Shown here piece by piece: positions 44,221 to 52,965 of a DNA stretch of 64,000 nucleotides. This stretch comes from Lentzea albidocapillata (GTDB taxonomy: Bacteria > Actinomycetota > Actinomycetes > Mycobacteriales > Pseudonocardiaceae), in contig NZ_JOEA01000005.1 in the NCBI RefSeq assembly GCF_000719115.1, forward strand, positions 372,001-436,000, given 5' to 3'. The position numbers were made by a program, and so were the translations under genes. Under the pieces are notes generated by a model. It was not told the origin of the DNA and did no database searches. It saw only the letters and a list, made by a program, of their open reading frames with translations. Each line of letters starts with the position of its first letter. Position 1 is the first letter of the stretch.

Positions 44221-44252
44221 CCCTTGATCGAACGGGCAACGTCGGCACCGCA

Positions 44253-44301
44253 GGAAGGCCCCGGTCCGACCGGATCCGGCAGCCCAGCCACGGGGCCTTC
44301 C
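44253..44301. repeat. Inverted repeat in the SARP/EEP intergenic region
   Basis: Perfect 11-bp arms GGAAGGCCCCG (44253-44263) and CGGGGCCTTCC (44291-44301) with a 27-base loop, in the leader of the + strand gene at 44377. Confidence 0.7.
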
Positions 44302-44376
44302 CCACCTTCGGCGCAACGAAAGATCACCCAAGCGGACCAGGGCGAACACGTTCCTCCACATGCGACCCTGGAGTGT

Positions 44377-45510
44377 GTGAGCACCACGCGAATCGGTTCG
44401 TTCAACGTGGAGAACATGTTCGAGCGCCCGAAAGTCATGGGCCGCAACGCGACCAGACACGCGGCCCCGATCCTGGCCGCCCACGCCCGTTTCAACGAAC
44501 TCATCGCCGCCGAGACGTACCTGCCGGAAGTCAAGGAAGAGCTCAAGGAACACCTGGCGACGCTGGAGTTGCTCAGGAGCGACCGCAGCAAGTACGCGAT
44601 CCTGCGGCGCATCCGCGGCCGTTTCCTCGCGCGCCACCGCACTGGCGAAACCTCAGTCGTGGCAAGCGGTCGCGAGTCCTGGGTCGGCTGGGTCGAGCTC
44701 ACCACCGAACCCATCAGCGAACTCGCCACGCGCCACACCGCACAGGTGATGCGCGACGTCGGCGCACACGTCCTCGGCGTGGTCGAGGCCGAGTCGCGCG
44801 AACTGCTGCACATGTTCTCCACCAGCATGCTCAAGCACGTCGGGTGGACCCCCTACGAGGAGGTCCACCTCATCGACGGCAACGACGAGCGCGGAATCAA
44901 CGTCGGACTGCTGACACGGGACGAACATCAGGTCATCACGATCCGCACGCACGTGTACGCGAAGGACAGCTCAGGCGTCATCTTCTCCCGCGACTGCGCC
45001 GAATACCACGTCCGCACCCCGGCCGGCCCCGAGGTCGTCCTGCTCGTGAACCACCTGAAGTCCAAGGGCTACGGCGCACCCGGCGACCCGATCGGCGCCC
45101 GCCGCCGGTTCCGCCAGTCGGTCCGCATCGCCCGCATCGTGAACCGGCTGCGCGACGAGGGCCACGAGTACATCGCGGTCGTCGGCGACCTCAACGACAC
45201 CGCGGACAGTGAAGCGCTGCGCCCCCTGTTCCAGCGCACGGGCCTGCGGGACATCAGCGAGCACGAGAACTTCGACTGGGACCACCGCATGGGCACCTAC
45301 CGCGGCGTGAACGAGAAGGGCAAGATCGACTACGTCCTGCTCACCCCCGAACTGTTCGCGAAGGCCACCGGCGGAGGCATCTTCCGCAAGGGAGTGTGGC
45401 GCGGCCCGCGCACGAAGAACCGTTGGGACGTCTACGAAACCATGACGAACGAGGTGCACGCGGCCAGCGACCACGCCGCGATCTACGCCGACATCGACTG
45501 GACGCTCTAG
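44377..45510 (+). CDS. Endonuclease/exonuclease/phosphatase-fold hydrolase
   Basis: 377 residues. The DNase I-like active site is recognisable: SFNVENMF (Asn), VLGVVEAES (Glu), LLVNHLKSKG, VVGDLNDTADS (Asp/Asn) and the C-terminal SDHAAI (Asp-His). GTG at 44377 gives the standard STTRIGSFN start; the GGAG before it is close (3 bases). No signal peptide, so probably intracellular DNA/RNA or phosphoester hydrolysis. Substrate unknown. The 3' end overlaps the convergent DUF1905 gene by 4 bp. Confidence 0.88.
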   Translation: MSTTRIGSFNVENMFERPKVMGRNATRHAAPILAAHARFNELIAAETYLPEVKEELKEHLATLELLRSDRSKYAILRRIRGRFLARHRTGETSVVASGRESWVGWVELTTEPISELATRHTAQVMRDVGAHVLGVVEAESRELLHMFSTSMLKHVGWTPYEEVHLIDGNDERGINVGLLTRDEHQVITIRTHVYAKDSSGVIFSRDCAEYHVRTPAGPEVVLLVNHLKSKGYGAPGDPIGARRRFRQSVRIARIVNRLRDEGHEYIAVVGDLNDTADSEALRPLFQRTGLRDISEHENFDWDHRMGTYRGVNEKGKIDYVLLTPELFAKATGGGIFRKGVWRGPRTKNRWDVYETMTNEVHAASDHAAIYADIDWTL

Positions 45511-45797
45511 ACCAGCTCGACGGTCACCTCTACGACGTCGCCCGGCTCGACGTCGTTCTTCTTGCGCACCGCCGCCTTGATCGGCAGCACGTAGCAGCCG
45601 GACTGCTTGTCCGGGAACACCGACGTCGACCAGTTGCTCATGCCGACCCCGACGCGCACCTTGACCGCGCCGAAGCCGGCGCCGGGCGTGGCGATGTCGC
45701 GGATCTGGTCCGAGACGTCCTCGGGCAGCGTCACGAAGGTCCAGGTATCCGTGCGGCGGGCGTCCCAGATCCAGAGTTCCGCGTCGAAGACGAACAT
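45507..45797 (-). CDS. DUF1905 domain protein
   Basis: 96 residues: FDAELWIWD, WTFVTLPEDVSDQIRD, FGAVKVRVGVG and KAAVRKKNDVEPGDVVEV cover a complete DUF1905 beta-barrel. Often fused to or paired with a YdeI/OmpD-like domain, absent here. Function unknown. Confidence 0.9.
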   Translation of the reverse strand: MFVFDAELWIWDARRTDTWTFVTLPEDVSDQIRDIATPGAGFGAVKVRVGVGMSNWSTSVFPDKQSGCYVLPIKAAVRKKNDVEPGDVVEVTVELV

Positions 45798-45807
45798 CGG
45801 CCCATTC

Positions 45808-46347
45808 TCACAGAGGCGCGCTGATGACGAAGTCCTCGTCGAACCGCGCGGCCAGCGCCTCGCCCAGCCCGTACGGCGTCCACCGCCGCACCAGGTCCAG
45901 GAACCCGGCGAGGTCCTGGCGCACGCGCTCCAGGTGCCCGGCGAGGTCCACGATGTGGCACGCGGGGCTGTCAGGGCGCTCCTCGTCCGGCCGCACTCTC
46001 ACCCCGCCGGCGGCGAACTCCACTCCAGGCGACGGGGAGTGCCCGAGCCACGGCACCTCTTCGTCGAGCAGCCTCGCCCAGTCGCGCCAGCTCTCCAGCC
46101 CGGCGCAGCAACCGGGTCCGACGCGCACGCCGGTCTCGGTGTCATGCACCTCCAGCCCGCCGGCCATGATGATCACTTCTTCGTCCAGCAGCGCACGGAG
46201 TTGCTCCGGTCCCAACTCGACGTCGTCGTCCGAGCCGTAGTCGGCGATGGCCGCGAGCGCCCGGTCGAACTCCTCGCGGCTCATCCGCCCGGACAGCGCC
46301 ACGACGTCACCGCCGGTCACCTCGACCACCGCCTGCATCTCGATCAC
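45808..46347 (-). CDS. Hypothetical acidic protein
   Basis: 179 residues, acidic, no membrane span. MSREEFDRALAAIADYG and LEVHDTETGVRVGPGCCAGLE followed by ESWRDWARLLDEEVPWLGHS suggest an immunity-protein or SUKH/Imm-like domain, but no motif is decisive. Ends 10 bp from the DUF1905 gene start. Divergent from TetR across 85 bp containing two operators, so it may share that control. Confidence 0.7.
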   Translation of the reverse strand: MIEMQAVVEVTGGDVVALSGRMSREEFDRALAAIADYGSDDDVELGPEQLRALLDEEVIIMAGGLEVHDTETGVRVGPGCCAGLESWRDWARLLDEEVPWLGHSPSPGVEFAAGGVRVRPDEERPDSPACHIVDLAGHLERVRQDLAGFLDLVRRWTPYGLGEALAARFDEDFVISAPL

Positions 46348-46371
46348 TCACCCCTTGTGGTGACGAACGCC

Positions 46372-46411
46372 ACCGACCATTTCGGTCGGTAAACCTACCG
46401 AATCGGTCGGT
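46372..46411. promoter_or_regulatory. Tandem 19-bp operators for the TetR/MMPL unit
   Basis: ACCGACCATTTCGGTCGGT (46372-46390) has perfect 7-bp arms; a second site at 46393-46411 has arms ACCTACC/GGTCGGT with one mismatch. Centres are 21 bp apart, two helical turns, so two dimers can sit on one face. The downstream site overlaps the -35 region before a TAAAGT -10 (46420-46425). Confidence 0.8.
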
Positions 46412-46432
46412 GAACGCCGTAAAGTCGGCCGT

Positions 46433-46984
46433 ATGCCACGACAGCCCAGGACCGGGGTCGACGAGAACATCCTTGACGCCGCCGCCGCGCTCTTCGCGCG
46501 GCACGGGTTCGAGCAGACCTCGCTGAAGTCGCTCGCGGACGCTGTCGGCTTGTCCAAGGCCGGTCTCCTGCACCACTTCCCGAGCAAGGACGCTCTCTTC
46601 GAAGCTGCGTGGGAGCAGAGCCGCGTGCTCACGATGCACGTTCTCGACCAGGTCTCGCCGCTGCCCGCCGGGCCTGAGCGGGATCGGCGGGCGCTGGAAC
46701 TGCTGACCGACCACGCGCTGGACCGGCCGGGACTGGTCTCACTGCTGTTCCGGACGATGACGGCGCCCGGTGAGGACCCGCAGCAGGCGCAGGACGAGCT
46801 GCTCCTCAACGAGATGTTCGTGATCGACCCCGAGAACGAACTGCCCCGCGCGATCCGGATCGTCGGCGCGCTGAGCGCCATGGCCGTGCTCACCCTTCTG
46901 GCCAACCAGGAGGGTGACAAGACGACCTGGCGTCCCTTGATCCTCGCTACCTGCTACGACGCACTCGGGCACCAGGAGGCCTGA
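46433..46984 (+). CDS. TetR-family regulator of the MMPL exporter
   Basis: 183 residues. Helix-turn-helix in ILDAAAALFARHGFEQTSLK and SLADAVGLSKAGLLHHF. ATG at 46433 lies 7 bases after TAAAGT with no SD, so probably leaderless. Six bases separate its stop from the MMPL gene. Two operator-like dyads upstream. Confidence 0.93.
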   Translation: MPRQPRTGVDENILDAAAALFARHGFEQTSLKSLADAVGLSKAGLLHHFPSKDALFEAAWEQSRVLTMHVLDQVSPLPAGPERDRRALELLTDHALDRPGLVSLLFRTMTAPGEDPQQAQDELLLNEMFVIDPENELPRAIRIVGALSAMAVLTLLANQEGDKTTWRPLILATCYDALGHQEA

Positions 46985-46989
46985 CCATC

Positions 46990-49146
46990 ATGGCGAAACT
47001 GCTCTACAAACTGGGAATGGGCACCTACCGGCGCCGTCTCCCCGTCGTCCTGATCTGGCTGCTCGTGCTGATCGGCACCGGTGTCGGCGCGTTCACGCTC
47101 GGCGGTGAGACGTCCAACTCGATGTCCATCCCCGGCCAGGAGTCGACCACCGCCCTGGAGCGCATCCAGGAGAAGTTCGGCTCCGGTGAGACCGCGTCGG
47201 CCAGGGTCGTCGTGCAGGCTCCCGACGGTCAGAAGCTGCCGCAGCACATCAAGGCGATCACCGACCTGGTGGCCGACGAGTCCGCGCTGAAGGGCGTGCG
47301 GTCGGCGACGAACCCGCTCGACCCGGCGGCGCCGAGCGTCAACGCCGACGTCAACGTCGGCTACAGCACCGTCACCTACGACGTGAAGCCTGGTGAGGTC
47401 ACCGACGAGCAGCGCGCCGAGCTGACCAAGGCCGTCGACAAGGCACGCGCCGCCGGCCTGACCGTCGAGGTCACCGGCACCGCGATGCAGGAGACGCCGC
47501 ACGTCGGCGGGCCCACCGAGGCCATCGGTGTCGTGCTGGCGCTGGTCGTGCTCGCGCTGACCTACGGCTCGCTCGTGACCGCGGGCATGAACCTGCTCAG
47601 CGCCGGTATCGGCGTCGGCATCGGCACGCTCGGCATCACGATCGTCAGCGGGTTCATGGACCTGCAGTCGACCACGCCGATCCTCGCCTCGATGCTGGGG
47701 CTCGCGGTCGGCATCGACTACGCGTTGTTCATCATCAACCGCTACCGCCAGGAACTGCGCCGCGGCTCCGACGTGGGCCACGCCGTCGCGACCGCGGTCG
47801 GCACCGCCGGTTCCGCCGTCGTCACCGCCGGGCTCACCGTGGTGATCGCGCTCGTGGGTCTCGCGATCGCGGGCATCCCGTTCCTCACGCAGATGGGCGT
47901 CTCCGCCGCCGCGACGATCGTCGTCTCGGTGCTGATCGCCATCACGCTGGTGCCCGCGGTGCTGAGCCTGCTCGGCCGCCGCGTGCTGACTCGCAAGGAA
48001 CGTGCGGCCGCCGCCTCGGAGCCCAAGGACCGCGGTGTCATCCGCGCCTGGGGTGGTGCGATCACCCGCAACCGCGTCCTCGCGCTGCTGCTCTCGGTCG
48101 TCGCGCTCGGCATCGTCGCGATCCCGGTGGCGTCCATGGACACCACGCTGATCCAGAAGCCGCCGGCCGGTTCCACGCAGGAACGCGCCGACCAGATCCT
48201 CGCGAAGGGCTTCGGCGAGGGCTTCAACGGCCCGATCATCGTCCTGTTCGAGGGTGAAGGCGCCGGCGCGACGGCCACCGAGGCGTCCAAGCCGATCGCG
48301 AAGCTGTCCGACGTCGCCCTGGTGACGCCGGCCCAGCCGAGCCAGGACGGCAAGTCCGCGCTCGTCACCGTGATCCCGAAGTCCGGCCCGGACACGGTGG
48401 AGACCGAGAAGCTCGTCGCCGACCTGCGCGCCGAACTGTCCGGTGTGGAGGGTGGCAAGGCCTACGTCACCGGTGCCACCGCCGTCAGCGTCGACGTGGC
48501 CACGTCCCTGGACAAGGCCCTGCCGATCTACCTCGCGGTCGTCGTCGGCCTCGCGCTCGTGCTGCTGGTCCTGGTGTTCCGCTCGCTGCTCGTGCCGCTG
48601 GTCGGTGTGCTCGGCTTCCTGCTCACCATCGGCGCGTCGCTCGGTGCGACGGTGGCGGTGTTCCAGTGGGGCTGGCTCGCCGGCGCGGTCAACCTCGACA
48701 GCACCGGCCCGCTGATCAGCCTCACGCCGATCCTGGTGATCGGCATCCTGTTCGGCCTCGCCATGGACTACCAGATCTTCCTGGTGTCCCGGATGCACGA
48801 GGCGCACCACCGCGGTGCCAAGCCCATCGAGGCCATCACCACGGGCTTCCGCCAGGCCGCCCCGGTCGTCGTGGCCGCCGCACTGATCATGTTCTCGGTG
48901 TTCGCGGGCTTCGTCCCCGCCGGCGAGGCGACCGTGAAGTCGATCGCCTTCGCCCTGGCCGTCGGCATCTTCGTGGACGCGTTCGTGGTCCGCATGGTGC
49001 TCGTGCCGGCCGCGCTCGCCCTGCTCGGTGAGCGGGCCTGGTGGCTGCCGAAGTCCCTGCGCTGGCTGCCGGAGCTCGACGTCGAGGGCACCGCGCTCGA
49101 CGAGACCGAGAAGAAGGACAAGCTGGAGCCGGTCAGCGTCGGCTGA
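46990..49146 (+). CDS. MMPL-family RND exporter
   Basis: 718 residues, twelve membrane helices in two halves, each with a large extracytoplasmic loop. MAKLLYKLGMGTYRRRLPVV at the start, GIDYALFIINRYRQEL in the first half and GLAMDYQIFLVSRMHEAH in the second are the MMPL signatures, including the Asp-Tyr pairs of the proton relay. It exports lipids, drugs or envelope precursors. Expressed with its TetR repressor; a 42-bp palindromic terminator follows. Confidence 0.95.
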   Translation: MAKLLYKLGMGTYRRRLPVVLIWLLVLIGTGVGAFTLGGETSNSMSIPGQESTTALERIQEKFGSGETASARVVVQAPDGQKLPQHIKAITDLVADESALKGVRSATNPLDPAAPSVNADVNVGYSTVTYDVKPGEVTDEQRAELTKAVDKARAAGLTVEVTGTAMQETPHVGGPTEAIGVVLALVVLALTYGSLVTAGMNLLSAGIGVGIGTLGITIVSGFMDLQSTTPILASMLGLAVGIDYALFIINRYRQELRRGSDVGHAVATAVGTAGSAVVTAGLTVVIALVGLAIAGIPFLTQMGVSAAATIVVSVLIAITLVPAVLSLLGRRVLTRKERAAAASEPKDRGVIRAWGGAITRNRVLALLLSVVALGIVAIPVASMDTTLIQKPPAGSTQERADQILAKGFGEGFNGPIIVLFEGEGAGATATEASKPIAKLSDVALVTPAQPSQDGKSALVTVIPKSGPDTVETEKLVADLRAELSGVEGGKAYVTGATAVSVDVATSLDKALPIYLAVVVGLALVLLVLVFRSLLVPLVGVLGFLLTIGASLGATVAVFQWGWLAGAVNLDSTGPLISLTPILVIGILFGLAMDYQIFLVSRMHEAHHRGAKPIEAITTGFRQAAPVVVAAALIMFSVFAGFVPAGEATVKSIAFALAVGIFVDAFVVRMVLVPAALALLGERAWWLPKSLRWLPELDVEGTALDETEKKDKLEPVSVG

Positions 49147-49156
49147 TTCCGCTCGA

Positions 49157-49198
49157 AAAGGTCCGTCGTGCCCGTGATCACGGGCACGACGGACCTTT
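49157..49198. terminator. Perfect 42-bp palindrome, bidirectional terminator
   Basis: Bases 49157-49177 are exactly complementary to 49178-49198 with no spacer (centre TGATCA), flanked by A- and T-runs, between the convergent MMPL and DUF6292 genes. Confidence 0.88.
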
Positions 49199-49212
49199 CG
49201 GCGTTACAACGC

Positions 49213-49530
49213 TCAGGCAACCTGCCCGGCGCGCAACGATGAGCTGCTCTCGGTGAACTGACGCCGCACCCAGCGGGCGACAGTGCGCGGTGGCGGGTCC
49301 ACGGCTCCACCCAGATGTGCCACCACGGTGAGTTCGGCACCGTCCTCGACGGCGATCGCCCACCCGTGGCACTCGGTCCACAGCAGCGCGACGTCGCGGT
49401 CGGCATGTCCGGGCAGCCGGCCGTCCACGGCGATGTACACCCGCAACGGCTTGAGCTGGTCCACGCACGAGGACTCACCGCTCAAGCCCAGTTCCCGCGT
49501 GACCCTCAGCGCGTAGTCAAGCTCGATCAC
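49213..49530 (-). CDS. DUF6292-like protein
   Basis: 105 residues. YIAVDGRLPGHADRDVALLW and ECHGWAIAVEDGAEL followed by AHLGGAVDPPPRTVARWV match small actinobacterial proteins of the DUF6292 type. The GTG at 49530 has GGAGG 8 bases upstream; an ATG at 49548 overlaps that SD. Function unknown. Confidence 0.75.
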   Translation of the reverse strand: MIELDYALRVTRELGLSGESSCVDQLKPLRVYIAVDGRLPGHADRDVALLWTECHGWAIAVEDGAELTVVAHLGGAVDPPPRTVARWVRRQFTESSSSLRAGQVA

Positions 49531-49624
49531 GTCGTCACCGCCCTCCATCCACCGGGGTAACAACGCCGACTGCTTGACGCAGGACGTGATTACCCCGGCA
49601 GGAGGAACTCAAACGCGAACTCGG

Positions 49625-50560
49625 CTACTCGCCGCCGAAGTCCTCGAACGCGTCGTCCATCATCTCGCCGACCACCATGCCGCCGACGACACCGGCGGCA
49701 CCGGCCGCGACGACCGTGCCCATGCCCATGCCGCCCCGGCCGTGGTGACCGCCGTGGTGACCGTGCTGGCCGTGGCCATGCATGCCGCCGCCACGCTGCG
49801 CCACCTGGGCCAGCCACCCGTTGATGGACGTCGCCCAGTCGGCGACCTCCGCCTCCTGGTGCGACAGGCGGAAGTGACCGAACGCGTCACCGCCCGACGA
49901 GAACATCCCGCCGCGCCTGTCGGCCTCCAGGATCACGAACAGCTCGTGCGGCGACGCCACGAAGGTCAGCTCGACCTGCTGGACGGCACCGGCGAACTGG
50001 GCCGGCGGGAAGAACTCGATCTCCTGGTAGAAACCGAGCTCCTGCGGAACGCCGTGCAGGCGGCCGGCCTCGACGTCCGCGCTGCGGAACGAGAAACCGA
50101 GCTGCCCGAACGCGTTCAGCACCGCGTCCTGCGACGGCAGCGGGTTGACCAGCACGGGGTCGAGGTCGCCCTTGTCCGGCGCGCCCGCGATCACGAGCTC
50201 GGTCCGCACGCCCACGGTCATGCCGGGCAGCTGGCCGCCGCCGACCGCCGTGATCGGGGTCTCCCACGGGATCGGCAGCTGGAACGGGATCGCGACCAGC
50301 TGACCGGCCCCGACCCGCACGCCCTGCTGCACGACGACCCGCAGGAACTCGGACACGCCGCCGTACTCGTGGTCACCGCGCTCGACCTCGACGCGGGTGA
50401 CGAGCGACAGCACGACCTGGCCGATCTCGGCGTCCGCGCTGCCGCCCTGGATGCGCACCTGTCCGGTGACGAGCTGGCCGGGCGTGGCGTGCGGCGAGTC
50501 CAGCACGGTGTCGACCGACGGGCCGCCGACGCCGAAGGCGCTGAGCATCCGTTTGAACAT
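49625..50560 (-). CDS. spo0M: Spo0M-family protein with His-rich loop
   Basis: 311 residues. The arrestin-like fold of SpoOM proteins is clear: MFKRMLSAFGVGGPSVDTVL, GQVRIQGG, FQLPIPWETPITAVGG and EFFPPAQFAGAVQQVELTFV. Near the end (residues 260-277) is HGHGQHGHHGGHHG, a likely metal-binding run, before a Gly-rich hydrophobic stretch and an acidic tail. In Bacillus Spo0M tunes sporulation; here the role is open. Next to two CNNM/CBS transporters on the same strand, which suggests a metal-linked function. This is inference. Confidence 0.9.
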   Translation of the reverse strand: MFKRMLSAFGVGGPSVDTVLDSPHATPGQLVTGQVRIQGGSADAEIGQVVLSLVTRVEVERGDHEYGGVSEFLRVVVQQGVRVGAGQLVAIPFQLPIPWETPITAVGGGQLPGMTVGVRTELVIAGAPDKGDLDPVLVNPLPSQDAVLNAFGQLGFSFRSADVEAGRLHGVPQELGFYQEIEFFPPAQFAGAVQQVELTFVASPHELFVILEADRRGGMFSSGGDAFGHFRLSHQEAEVADWATSINGWLAQVAQRGGGMHGHGQHGHHGGHHGRGGMGMGTVVAAGAAGVVGGMVVGEMMDDAFEDFGGE

Positions 50561-50587
50561 GTGTGTTTCCTCCCTGGGAAACTCCGG

Positions 50588-51619
50588 TCAGCGGACGCCG
50601 ACCGGACGGGTGTCGGTTTCGTCCTCGAAGTCGCCGATCAGCTCTTCGAGGAGGTCTTCGAGTGCCGCGATGCCGAGAATCTCGCCATCGGCCACCAGTG
50701 CGAGTTGCGAGCGCTCCGCCCGCATCGCCGTCACCGCCTGGGCCACCGGCATCGACGCGGGCAGCGTCAGCACCGGGCCCATCAGCTCGCGGGCCGACGG
50801 GTCCTCGCCTCGGGCCGTGGCACGCATGGCCTCGCGGATGTGCACGAGTCCGACGTAGTCGCCGCGCAGGCCGACGACCGGGAAGCGCGACCGTCCACAC
50901 TGGAGGCTGCGCTGCTCGATCTCCCGCGCGGTGGTGTGCTCGGTGACGGTCGACGTCTCCGCGATCGGCACCATCACCTCGCTCACGGTCGTGCGCTGGA
51001 CCTGCAGCATCCTCGTCAGCAACCGTTGCTGGGCTTCGGGGATCAGGCCGTGCTCGGCGGACTGGCGCAGCAGCATCCGCAGGTCGTCCGGCCGGTGCGC
51101 CTGCGCCAGCTCGTCCTGCGGCTCGACCTTCATCAGGCGCAGCAGCGAGTTCGTGACGCCGTTCAGTCCACTGAGGAGCCAGCGGACCGAGCGGGCGAAC
51201 GCGCGGAACGGCAGCGCCAGGATCAGCGCGGACCGTTCGGGGTGCGAGATCGCCCACGACTTCGGGGCCATCTCGCCGACGACCATGTGCAGGAACACCA
51301 CCAGCATCAGGCTGATCGCGAACGCGATGCCGTAGGCGAACGCCTCCGGCAGGCCGGTCAGGCGGAGCGCCGGTTCCAGCAGGTCCGCGACGGCCGGCTT
51401 GGCCAGCGCGCCGAGACCCAGGGTGCACAGCGTGATGCCGAGCTGGGCGCCCGCGAGCATCAGCGACAGCTCGCGGACACCCGCGACGGCGGCGCGCGCC
51501 GCGCGTGAAGTCTCGGCGGCCTGCTCCAGCCGGTGCCGCTTGGACGCGATCAACGCGAACTCGGCGGCCACGAAGAAGGCGTTCAACGCCAGCAGCACAA
51601 CGGAAATGGCGATGCTCAT
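50588..51619 (-). CDS. CNNM/CBS-domain transporter (hemolysin C/CorB family), shorter paralogue
   Basis: 343 residues: an N-terminal CNNM membrane domain with AEFALIASKRHRLEQAAE and HMVVGEMAPKSWAI, then two CBS repeats (LRMLLRQSAEHGLIPEAQQR and EVMVPIAE onward). The C-terminal CorC_HlyC domain is absent; it ends soon after the second CBS repeat with IGDFEDETDTRPVGVR. The ATG overlaps the stop of the longer paralogue (ATGA). Mg/Co transport or sensing is inferred from the family. Confidence 0.9.
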   Translation of the reverse strand: MSIAISVVLLALNAFFVAAEFALIASKRHRLEQAAETSRAARAAVAGVRELSLMLAGAQLGITLCTLGLGALAKPAVADLLEPALRLTGLPEAFAYGIAFAISLMLVVFLHMVVGEMAPKSWAISHPERSALILALPFRAFARSVRWLLSGLNGVTNSLLRLMKVEPQDELAQAHRPDDLRMLLRQSAEHGLIPEAQQRLLTRMLQVQRTTVSEVMVPIAETSTVTEHTTAREIEQRSLQCGRSRFPVVGLRGDYVGLVHIREAMRATARGEDPSARELMGPVLTLPASMPVAQAVTAMRAERSQLALVADGEILGIAALEDLLEELIGDFEDETDTRPVGVR

Positions 51620-52860
51620 CGGGACAACACCACCGAGTCGGGCACGTTGCGCGCCACGGTCGTGACCACCAGCCGCACGCCGTTCATCTCGATCTCGTCT
51701 CCGGCCTCGGCGACCCGGCCCAGCTGGTGGAGCACCAGACCGGACACCGTGTCGTAGGCGTCGTCTTCCGGGAGTTCCACGCCGGTGGCGTCCTCGACCT
51801 CGTCCAGCCTCATGCGGCCGGGCACGCGCCAGGCGTCGCCGACCTTCTCGATCATCTCGGCCACCCGGTCGTCCTCGTCGTGGATCTCACCGACGAGCTC
51901 CTCGGCCAGGTCCTCCAGCGAGATCACGCCGGCGAACCCGCCGAACTCGTCGACCACGCAGGCGAGCTGGCGGCGTTCGGTGCGCAGCCTCTCCAGCACC
52001 GCGGGCAACGGCAGCGTCGCCGGGACGACGAGGGCGGGTGAGGCGATCTTCTCGATGGCCACGGACGCCCGCTGCTCGGGCGGCAGCGTCAGCACCTCGG
52101 CCAGCCCGGCGACACCGCGCAGGTCGTCCAGGTCCTCGCCGACCACCGGGAAACGCGAGTTACCGGTCTCCAGCAAGGAGACCACGCGCGCGGCGGGTTC
52201 GTCGAACCGTACGGTGTGGACGTTCACACGGGGCGTCATCGCCTGTTCCGCGACGAGTTCGCGGAATCCGATGCCGTGCTCCAGCAGGCGGGTCAACTCG
52301 GGGTCGAGGTGTCCCTGTTCCCCGGCCTCCTCGACGATCTGCCGGAAGTCCTCGGGCGTCGCGCCCTGGGGCAGTTCCTCGACGGGCTCGATGCCGATCG
52401 CGCGCAGCAGCCGGTTCGCGGCCGCGTCGAACAACCGGATCACCGGGCCGGCGATCTTCAGGTAGACCAGGGTCGAGGAGCTCAGCGCCAGTGCCAGCTT
52501 CTCGGGCCGCGCGATCGCGAGGTTCTTCGGCAGGAGCTCACCGAGCACCATCTGCACGAAGGTCGCGAAGACCAGCGCGATCACCATCGAGCCCGGCACC
52601 CCGAGGCCCGTGCCGAGCAACGGCTCGGCGACGTAACCCACGAGCAGCGCCGTCACCGTGATGCCGAACTGGGCACCGGACAGCATGAACGAGAGCTTCT
52701 GGGTGACGCGGTAGGCACGCTCGGCGGCCTTCGAGCCGCCCTCGGCCAGTTGCTGCAGGCGGCCGCGATCGACCGCCATGTACGCGAACTCCTGCGCCAC
52801 GAAATAACCGGTGGCCACGGTGAGGGCCACGATGGCGAGCAAGCCGGATGCGATCAACAA
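51616..52860 (-). CDS. CNNM/CBS/CorC-domain transporter (hemolysin C/CorB family)
   Basis: 414 residues. CNNM membrane domain with AQEFAYMAVDRGRLQQLAE and VLGELLPKNLAIARPEKL, paired CBS domains (EQAMTPRVNVHTVRFD; VVDEFGGFAGVISLEDLAEE) and a C-terminal CorC_HlyC domain (RMRLDEVEDATGVELPEDD onward). Likely the first gene of the operon; ATG at 52860. Probable divalent-cation transport at the cytoplasmic membrane. Confidence 0.93.
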   Translation of the reverse strand: MLIASGLLAIVALTVATGYFVAQEFAYMAVDRGRLQQLAEGGSKAAERAYRVTQKLSFMLSGAQFGITVTALLVGYVAEPLLGTGLGVPGSMVIALVFATFVQMVLGELLPKNLAIARPEKLALALSSSTLVYLKIAGPVIRLFDAAANRLLRAIGIEPVEELPQGATPEDFRQIVEEAGEQGHLDPELTRLLEHGIGFRELVAEQAMTPRVNVHTVRFDEPAARVVSLLETGNSRFPVVGEDLDDLRGVAGLAEVLTLPPEQRASVAIEKIASPALVVPATLPLPAVLERLRTERRQLACVVDEFGGFAGVISLEDLAEELVGEIHDEDDRVAEMIEKVGDAWRVPGRMRLDEVEDATGVELPEDDAYDTVSGLVLHQLGRVAEAGDEIEMNGVRLVVTTVARNVPDSVVLSR

Positions 52861-52916
52861 GACGCACCCGGCCCAGTACTACAGCCGTCTACATCGGCTT
52901 CTTCAGACATGTACCA

Positions 52917-52936
52917 ACAGTAGCACGTAGCACTGT
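52917..52936. promoter_or_regulatory. Dyad ACAGT-N10-ACTGT, candidate MerR site
   Basis: Contains the direct repeat GTAGCACGTAGCAC; lies 30 bp upstream of the MerR start and 57 bp upstream of the divergent transporter operon. TATGGT overlapping its right end may be the MerR -10. Confidence 0.5.
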
Positions 52937-52965
52937 ATGGTTTGCGGTGACGGGAGGTCACCGCC

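Noticed and set aside
42804..45212. Long plus-strand frame spanning the SARP antisense and the start of the EEP-fold gene
   Set aside because: Contains no recognisable domain and crosses an intergenic region with operators and an inverted repeat.
46954..48810. Minus-strand 618-codon frame opposite the MMPL gene; similar one at 49574-51508 opposite Spo0M/CNNM
   Set aside because: Shadow frames of conserved genes, His/Arg/Asp-rich without homology features.
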